A stretch of 64,000 bases of DNA from Croceivirga sp009797885 (GTDB lineage Bacteria; Bacteroidota; Bacteroidia; Flavobacteriales; Flavobacteriaceae): the NCBI GenBank assembly GCA_045866215.1, contig AP035880.1, positions 2,542,001 through 2,606,000 of the forward strand, given 5' to 3'. Shown in pieces: positions 58,498 to 64,000 of the stretch. Under the pieces are notes generated by a model. That model ran no database searches, was not told where the DNA came from, and saw only the letters and a program-made list of their open reading frames with translations. The position numbers were made by a program, and so were the translations under genes. The stretch's first letter is position 1. Every line of letters starts with the position of its first letter.

Positions 58498-61218
58498 ATG
58501 GAAACAATTTCGAAGACCAAAAAACAAGTATACCATTTTGGCACCCAAGAGACCGACGGTGACCGAAGTATGAGGAATTTATTAGGGGGGAAAGGAGCAA
58601 ATCTGGCCGAAATGAGCAATTTGGGCATTCCGGTACCACCTGGCTTTACCATCACCACAGAAGTGTGCACGAAATATAATGAGGTAGGTCGTGAAGAAGT
58701 GATCGCATTGCTTAAGGAAGAGGTGGAAAAAGCGGTGGCCTCCATTGAAAAGGAGATGGAAACTTCTTTTGGAGACAATGAAAACCCTTTATTACTTTCC
58801 GTACGATCTGGAGCTAGGGTGTCCATGCCGGGGATGATGGATACAGTATTGAATCTGGGACTTAATGATGAATCTGTTTTAGGCTTGGTCAAACGTACCA
58901 ATAACGAACGTTTTGCTTGGGATTCCTACAGACGTTTTGTACAGATGTACGGTGGCGTGGTCTTGGGGATGAAAGCTGAGACCAAGGAGGACGAAAATCC
59001 TTTTGAGGAGATTATTGATAACCTAAAAGGGAAGAGGCGTATTAAATTGGACACCCAATTTACCGTACAGGACCTACAGGATTTGGTCTATGATTTTAAG
59101 GATGCCATAAAGAAGAGTACAGGACGTGATTTTCCAACAGATCCATGGGAGCAGCTTTGGGGATCGGTGATGGCCGTATTTGACAGTTGGAATGGTGATC
59201 GAGCCATGTATTACCGAAAGATTAATGGGTATCCGGCTGATTGGGGAACTGCCGTTAATGTCCAGGCCATGGTCTTTGGCAATATGGGCGATAATTCCGG
59301 TACGGGTGTTTGTTTCACCAGGGATGCCGCCACGGGGGTGAATGAATTTAATGGGGAATATTTGATCAATGCGCAGGGTGAGGATGTTGTGGCCGGTGTG
59401 AGAACCCCGCAGCAAATCACCAAAATGGGTTCACAAAGATGGGCAGAATTGGCGCAAATTGATGAAGTGGAAAGAATGAAGGATTTTCCATCACTGGAAG
59501 AGTTGATGCCAAAGATTTATACAGAGCTGTACGAATATCAAGAACGCCTTGAAAAGCATTATCACGATATGCAGGATATGGAGTTCACCATTCAGAACGG
59601 AAAACTCTGGATTCTACAGACCCGTAATGGAAAGCGTACAGGAGCGGCCATGGTTAAAATTGCAATGGATCTGTTGAAAGAAGGACAGGTTTCCGAAAAA
59701 GAAGCCCTATTGATGATTGAAGCTAATAAGCTGGATGAATTATTGCACCCCATATTTGATACCAACGCCCTAAAAAGGGCACCCGTAGTGGCCCAAGGTC
59801 TACCAGCTTCACCGGGTGCTGCTACAGGACAGATTGTGTTCTTTGCTGATGAAGCCGATAAATTCAAGAATACCATTTTGGTTCGTACCGAAACTTCCCC
59901 TGAAGATTTGGAAGGCATGAATTTGGCCAAAGGGATACTTACAGCAAGAGGGGGTATGACTTCCCACGCTGCAGTAGTGGCACGAGGCATGGGTAAATGC
60001 TGTGTTTCCGGTGCAGGAGCCTTAAAGATCAACTACAAGAAACGAAGCATGACCGTAGGCGATCAAGTCTACAATGAAGGCGATTGGATTTCACTCAATG
60101 GTTCCACGGGTAATATCATTGAAGGCAAGGTAGCCACAATGGAACCTGAGTTGAGTGGAGAGTTTGGTGAGTTAATGGAGTTGTCCAATAAATTTGGTAA
60201 TCTTAAAGTACGTACCAATGCTGATAATCCCAAAGATGCCAAAATAGCTCGCAATTTTGGGGCTCAGGGTATTGGACTTGCCCGAACTGAGCATATGTTC
60301 TTTGAAGTGGATCGTATCAAGGCCATGCGTGAAATGATTTTGGCCGATACGACCAAAGGAAGAAAGGCGGCCTTGGAAGAACTATTGCCTATGCAGCGCA
60401 AGGACTTTGAAGGTATTTTTGAAGCCATGGAAGGTTGTCCAGTGACGGTTCGGTTATTGGATCCACCATTGCATGAGTTTGTGCCCCATCAACTGGCCAC
60501 ACAAAAGGAATTGGCCGAGGATTTGCACATTTCACTTTCTGCTGTAAAGAATAAAGTGGCTGAATTGCATGAGTTTAACCCTATGTTGGGCCATAGAGGT
60601 TGCCGTTTGGGTATTACCTATCCGGAAATTACCGAGATGCAGACCCGAGCCATTATGGAAGCGGCCTTGAACCTTAAGGCAAAAGGGATAGAATCAAAAC
60701 CAGAAATTATGATTCCTTTAGTGGGCAGTTTTGAAGAATTTGAATGTCAAGACAAGGTTATTCGAGATACCGCTGAGGTTATCTTTTCCGAATATGGAGA
60801 CACTGTAGATTTCACCATTGGAACCATGATTGAAGTTCCTAGGGCCGCACTTATGGCTGATACCATTGCCGAAAAAGCCGATTTCTTCTCCTTTGGAACC
60901 AATGATTTGACCCAAATGACCTTTGGGTATTCAAGGGATGATGCTGGAAAATTCCTTACGGTCTATCTTGAGGAGGGAATTTTGAAAAATGACCCATTTG
61001 AAGTTTTGGACCAAGACGGTGTAGGCCAATTGGTCGATATAGGTACTAAAAGGGGTAGAAGCATTAAACCTGATTTAAAGGTAGGTATCTGTGGTGAGCA
61101 TGGTGGTGAACCATCTTCCGTGGAATTCTGCCATAGTACAGGAATGGACTATGTGAGCTGTTCACCTTTTAGGGTGCCCATTGCTAGAGTGGCAGCGGCA
61201 CAAGCTGCTTTAAAATAA
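58498..61218 (+). CDS. ppdK: pyruvate, phosphate dikinase
   Basis: A 906-residue enzyme interconverting pyruvate, ATP and phosphate with PEP, AMP and pyrophosphate; in Bacteroidota it feeds gluconeogenesis or PEP supply. The ATG at 58498 (METISKTKKQVYHFGTQETDG) is preferred to the TTG 21 bases before it. Seen: the ATP-grasp domain with GGKGANLAEMSNLGIPVPPGFTITTEVC, the phosphohistidine domain with GGMTSHAAVVARGMGKCCVSG (His at about 455), and the PEP/pyruvate barrel ending GICGEHGGEPSSVEFCHSTGMDYVSCSPFRVPIARVAAAQAAL with the catalytic Cys. Length is normal, and a terminator follows. Confidence 0.97.
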   Translation: METISKTKKQVYHFGTQETDGDRSMRNLLGGKGANLAEMSNLGIPVPPGFTITTEVCTKYNEVGREEVIALLKEEVEKAVASIEKEMETSFGDNENPLLLSVRSGARVSMPGMMDTVLNLGLNDESVLGLVKRTNNERFAWDSYRRFVQMYGGVVLGMKAETKEDENPFEEIIDNLKGKRRIKLDTQFTVQDLQDLVYDFKDAIKKSTGRDFPTDPWEQLWGSVMAVFDSWNGDRAMYYRKINGYPADWGTAVNVQAMVFGNMGDNSGTGVCFTRDAATGVNEFNGEYLINAQGEDVVAGVRTPQQITKMGSQRWAELAQIDEVERMKDFPSLEELMPKIYTELYEYQERLEKHYHDMQDMEFTIQNGKLWILQTRNGKRTGAAMVKIAMDLLKEGQVSEKEALLMIEANKLDELLHPIFDTNALKRAPVVAQGLPASPGAATGQIVFFADEADKFKNTILVRTETSPEDLEGMNLAKGILTARGGMTSHAAVVARGMGKCCVSGAGALKINYKKRSMTVGDQVYNEGDWISLNGSTGNIIEGKVATMEPELSGEFGELMELSNKFGNLKVRTNADNPKDAKIARNFGAQGIGLARTEHMFFEVDRIKAMREMILADTTKGRKAALEELLPMQRKDFEGIFEAMEGCPVTVRLLDPPLHEFVPHQLATQKELAEDLHISLSAVKNKVAELHEFNPMLGHRGCRLGITYPEITEMQTRAIMEAALNLKAKGIESKPEIMIPLVGSFEEFECQDKVIRDTAEVIFSEYGDTVDFTIGTMIEVPRAALMADTIAEKADFFSFGTNDLTQMTFGYSRDDAGKFLTVYLEEGILKNDPFEVLDQDGVGQLVDIGTKRGRSIKPDLKVGICGEHGGEPSSVEFCHSTGMDYVSCSPFRVPIARVAAAQAALK

Positions 61219-61244
61219 GCGCTGCATCCATATTTTGAACTATG

Positions 61245-61275
61245 CCCTGGCCCTCATGTAGGGTCAGGGTTTTTT
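61245..61275 (+). terminator. rho-independent terminator after ppdK
   Basis: CCCTGGCCCT (61245-61254) pairs with AGGGTCAGGG (61260-61269) with one GT wobble and a five-base loop, and six T follow. It overlaps the stop codon of the convergent lpxH gene. Confidence 0.85.
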
Positions 61276-62037
61276 ATTGAATTCGTGCAATGATAGCTTT
61301 TCGCCATCAAAAACAGCATAGGTGAAATAGCTGATCCAATCCCCAAGGTTGGTATAGGTCGATTTTCCATTCAAGTCAATGTCCATGGGCAGATGGCGAT
61401 GCCCAAAAATAAAATGATCGTAATGCCGTTGTTCCAGTTTTCGTTTGCAGTATTGCACCAGCCATTCCTTATCCTCCCCCAAAAATTCGGCATCTCCATC
61501 ACCGGAGATGATTTTATTGTTTATGGAAAGGTGTTGTGCCAAACGTACCCCCAAATCAGGATGTAACCATCGGAACAGCCATTGACAAAAAGGATTGGTA
61601 AAGACCTTTTTCATTCGTTTGAACCCTTTATCCCCAGGGCCAAGTCCGTCTCCATGACCAATGAAAAAAGTTTTCCCATTAATTCGGTATTGTTGTGGTT
61701 TATGGTGTACGGGAATATTGAGTTCCTCTTCAAAATACCCATTCATCCATAAATCGTGATTGCCCACAAAATACGTGATGGGAATCCCAGCATCGGTAAG
61801 TTCGGCCAGTTTTCCCAAGGTTCTGGTAAATCCCTTGGGCACTACGGTTTTGTACTCAAACCAAAAATCGAACAGATCGCCCATTAAAAAAACGGCACCC
61901 GCATCAGCTTTAATGGAATCCAACCAGGCCACAAACTTTTTTTCACGCGGCAGACTGTCCTTAAATGTGGGAGCCCCAAGATGGTTGTCACTGGCGAAAT
62001 ATACTTTTTTCCCCTTTTGGAGCGAGAAATCTTTCAT
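61264..62037 (-). CDS. lpxH: UDP-2,3-diacylglucosamine diphosphatase LpxH-type
   Basis: A 257-residue calcineurin-fold hydrolase that makes lipid X in lipid A synthesis. Metal-binding motifs in order: YFASDNHLG (about 15), LMGDLFDFWFEYK (about 52), YFVGNHDLWM (about 90), FFIGHGDGLGPGDKGF (about 124) and HFIFGHRHLP (about 212). The WFRWLHPDLG-like segment (LFRWLHPDLGVRLAQHLS) is the insertion typical of the family. It is cytoplasmic and probably membrane-associated. It lies 36 bp after the QueD-like gene and ends in the ppdK terminator. Confidence 0.92.
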   Translation of the reverse strand: MKDFSLQKGKKVYFASDNHLGAPTFKDSLPREKKFVAWLDSIKADAGAVFLMGDLFDFWFEYKTVVPKGFTRTLGKLAELTDAGIPITYFVGNHDLWMNGYFEEELNIPVHHKPQQYRINGKTFFIGHGDGLGPGDKGFKRMKKVFTNPFCQWLFRWLHPDLGVRLAQHLSINNKIISGDGDAEFLGEDKEWLVQYCKRKLEQRHYDHFIFGHRHLPMDIDLNGKSTYTNLGDWISYFTYAVFDGEKLSLHEFNKKP

Positions 62038-62073
62038 GTTGTGGTCAAAGATACGTAAAGCGAAAACGGTTTA

Positions 62074-62523
62074 TCAATTGTCGGATGCAAACCACTCTGC
62101 ATACGCAGTTTCCGTTTCCCGCAGTTTGAGCGAATGTAGCCCTATGTTTTTTGGAAGACGAGCCTTTATTTTTTCCGCAAAGTCCAACACCATGTTTTCA
62201 CTGGTTGGCTGATAGTTGGCCAAAATCACTTTATGTCCATGGCCTTCCAGTTCTTTGGCCAATTTAAGGTGTGGGGTATTTTTATTGAAGACGGTTGCAT
62301 GGTCAAAAGGATCGATTATTTCTTCTTCAACAATCTTTTTAAGGTCTCCAAAATCAATGACCATGCCCAGTTTTACATGGTTGTTATCGGAAATTGGGCT
62401 GCCAATAACCGTTACGGCCAGTTTATAACTGTGGCCGTGAATGTTTTTGCATTTACCGTCATAGCCGTAAAGGGCATGACCGGTCTCAAAGGTAAATTCC
62501 TTGGTAATGCGGATATTTTCCAT
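62074..62523 (-). CDS. queD: 6-carboxytetrahydropterin synthase (QueD/PTPS family)
   Basis: A 149-residue enzyme of the T-fold class, making 6-carboxytetrahydropterin from dihydroneopterin triphosphate on the way to queuosine. Zinc ligands are the His in FETGHALYGYDGKCKNIHGHSYK (one in TGHA, two in HGHS) and the catalytic Cys is in GKCKN. FDHATVFNKN (about 75) carries the other active-site residues and a Glu near the end (LRETETAYAEW) binds the pterin. Length is slightly above that of the E. coli enzyme. Other queuosine genes are not in the window, so the assignment to that pathway rests on the family. Confidence 0.9.
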   Translation of the reverse strand: MENIRITKEFTFETGHALYGYDGKCKNIHGHSYKLAVTVIGSPISDNNHVKLGMVIDFGDLKKIVEEEIIDPFDHATVFNKNTPHLKLAKELEGHGHKVILANYQPTSENMVLDFAEKIKARLPKNIGLHSLKLRETETAYAEWFASDN

Positions 62524-62644
62524 ATATAGTGGTAACGTTTAAATAGTTTATTGTTCCCAATACGGGCAATGGCAAATGTGGCCAAAAGGGACAATAAATG
62601 GTTGTTATAGGGTTAGGGTTCTTGAGGCCCAAAGGTAAGAATAC

Positions 62645-63814
62645 TCACGATTTGAAGAAGTCTTCCCAAACTACTGTTTTCCCGGTTTTTGCGGAGTGTT
62701 TGGCCGCTTCCAATATCTGGGTGACCAAAAGATTGTTTTCCAAGGAAGAGACCCCATAGGGTTCAACGGTCAAGTTATGGTTTACCACTTGGTTGAAGTA
62801 CGCAAAAGGGTCGTGAATACCTATTGGCAGCCCTTGGGCTTTATAGGTGAACGGCCCTGCTTTTTCGTCTTCCAAAACCTCCATATCCGTTCCGTTTTTA
62901 CAAAATACATAACCCGACGTTCCATAAATCTCCATATCCTTCCGGTTGTGGGACCAGTTCCATGAAGCCTGTATAATGACCTGTTTGTCGGCATAGTCCA
63001 AAACTATGGTGGCATCATCGTCAACCTTGGGATACTTCTGGGGTTTATAGTTGCGGGTTATTGCCGTGACCTTTTTTGGGGTTTGACCGTTTAGAAACCA
63101 AGTGGCCAGGTTAGCGCCATAGCAGCCAAAATCCGTTAGGGCGCCCCCTCCGTTCAAGACGGGATCTGTAAGCCATTCCAAAAATTCCGGGTTGCAACCA
63201 ATTTCAATGGGCCCGGGATGACCATGGTGAAAAACCATGCGTTGAACGGGACCCACTTTTTTTGCTTTGTTGACCCATTCAAACGCTTTTTCATGGGAAC
63301 CATACCAAGACGTTTCGTAATTGGTGAGCAGCTGGATCTGGTGTTTTGTAGCTAAGTCAGCCATTTTTTGGGCGTGTTCCCAATTGACGGCCAAGGGCTT
63401 TTCCACCATAATGGGTATTCCTTTTGGGGCAAAGAATTCCACAACTTCCAAATGTCCATAGATATCGTTAAACGCAGTAACCGCCTCCGGTTTTACACTG
63501 TTGTACAAGGATTCCATGGAATCATGGACCAAATCCATGGAATAGCCATGCTGCTTGCTGTACTGCAATGCCAAGTCCCTATTGGGCTCCACAATGCCCA
63601 CAATCTCAATATCACCCCATTTTTCCCGTCCTAAAATCCAGTGGACATGGGTATGGGTCAATCCAACAATGGCTACTTTTAAAGGTTCCCCAGCATAGTA
63701 GGAAACTTCTTGGGCTTTTTGTTCTTCCGATTCCGTTGGTTCTTTTTCCATGGTATTGCATCCCATAAAAAGGATAAGAAAAAGTATGGAAAAATGGGCT
63801 AATGACAATTTCAT
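62645..63814 (-). CDS. Gfo/Idh/MocA family oxidoreductase, lipoprotein
   Basis: A 389-residue dehydrogenase-fold protein. The ATG at 63814-63812 gives a lipoprotein signal peptide (MKLSLAHFSILFLILFMGC), so an upstream in-frame ATG is rejected. The N-terminal Rossmann part begins LKVAIVGLTHTHVHWILGREKWGDIEIVGIVEPN, where the usual GxGxxG is GLTHTHVH. IMVEKPLAVNWEHAQKM holds the EKP lysine expected at the active site, and NGGGALTDFGCYGANLATWFL lies in the C-terminal sheet domain. Sugars and polyols are typical substrates. It stands alone; the upstream 186 bases to the window end show no gene I can support. Confidence 0.88.
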   Translation of the reverse strand: MKLSLAHFSILFLILFMGCNTMEKEPTESEEQKAQEVSYYAGEPLKVAIVGLTHTHVHWILGREKWGDIEIVGIVEPNRDLALQYSKQHGYSMDLVHDSMESLYNSVKPEAVTAFNDIYGHLEVVEFFAPKGIPIMVEKPLAVNWEHAQKMADLATKHQIQLLTNYETSWYGSHEKAFEWVNKAKKVGPVQRMVFHHGHPGPIEIGCNPEFLEWLTDPVLNGGGALTDFGCYGANLATWFLNGQTPKKVTAITRNYKPQKYPKVDDDATIVLDYADKQVIIQASWNWSHNRKDMEIYGTSGYVFCKNGTDMEVLEDEKAGPFTYKAQGLPIGIHDPFAYFNQVVNHNLTVEPYGVSSLENNLLVTQILEAAKHSAKTGKTVVWEDFFKS

Positions 63815-64000
63815 TTTAGTAGCATTGATATCAGGGATAGGAGCTCCCGATGACCAAGAGGAGTGCTCCAATCCTAAGCAAAATAACACTACCTCGGTAA
63901 AGTTTCCAAAAGAAATGATTTTTACCGGGTCCTTACAAGGGTCAGCGTTTAAACCTTTTGTGATTTCTAATACGGGTAATTAAGTAAACCGCAATGACAA

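Noticed and set aside
58314..58901. 195-codon minus-strand frame overlapping the start of ppdK
   Set aside because: Covers the ATP-grasp start of ppdK on the other strand and has no recognisable domain.
63750..63983. 77-codon plus-strand frame at the right end
   Set aside because: Overlaps the signal peptide of the Gfo/Idh gene on the other strand and has no resemblance to known proteins.

Overview
The window looks like a chromosome segment of a flavobacterium (Bacteroidota, probably Flavobacteriaceae; genus not resolved). Indications are the A-rich leaders without a clear Shine-Dalgarno sequence, promoter boxes of the TAnnTTTG type, long FtsX-family permeases, a thymidine kinase without its zinc cysteines, and the gene set itself. 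No rRNA, tRNA, CRISPR array or intact insertion sequence was seen.

Region 1 (1-30.5 kb, minus strand) is one dense gene train that begins at tolC (30512) and runs off the left edge. Its order is an outer-membrane TolC-type protein, a MacA/HlyD-type adaptor, a small exported acidic protein built of YLPEGF-type repeats, one MacB/LolD-type ATPase, an exported GIN-domain (DUF2807) protein, then at least eleven consecutive 790-830 aa permeases (ten complete, one cut by the edge). There is a single ATPase gene for all of them. A good sigma-54 (-24/-12) match sits just upstream of tolC. Divergent from it lie an NtrC-type sigma-54 activator, a membrane histidine kinase and a GreA/GreB-like protein (30.7-33.9 kb), which are the likely control module.

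Region 2 (34-41.7 kb) holds an NTF2-like protein, a further permease with an N-terminal prefix domain paired with a PadR repressor (whose promoter lies inside a 17-bp inverted repeat), the ribosome-rescue factor ArfB overlapping an orphan ABC ATPase, and a lipoprotein prolyl oligopeptidase.

Region 3 (41.8-47.3 kb) is housekeeping: asd, mscL, alr and tdk on the minus strand, then a conserved unknown gene, a DoxX-like protein and rsmI on the plus strand.

Region 4 (47.3-54.9 kb) is a patchwork of small stress or accessory genes: an AraC-type regulator with two DNA-binding domains, two NTF2-like proteins, YHS and SPW proteins, a uracil-DNA glycosylase-like protein, a Crp/Fnr regulator, DinB, an AT-rich membrane protein/XRE pair bracketed by inverted repeats, an AhpD-like protein, OsmC, and a decayed GIY-YIG gene between inverted repeat copies.

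Region 5 (54.9-64 kb) is mostly core metabolism: recJ, a glyoxalase-fold protein, an MFS exporter, ppdK, lpxH, a QueD-like synthase and a lipoprotein Gfo/Idh/MocA oxidoreductase.

The best candidate for an undescribed system is region 1: a putative sigma-54-controlled tripartite efflux or envelope machine with one ATPase, many alternative permeases and two accessory exported proteins of unknown role.
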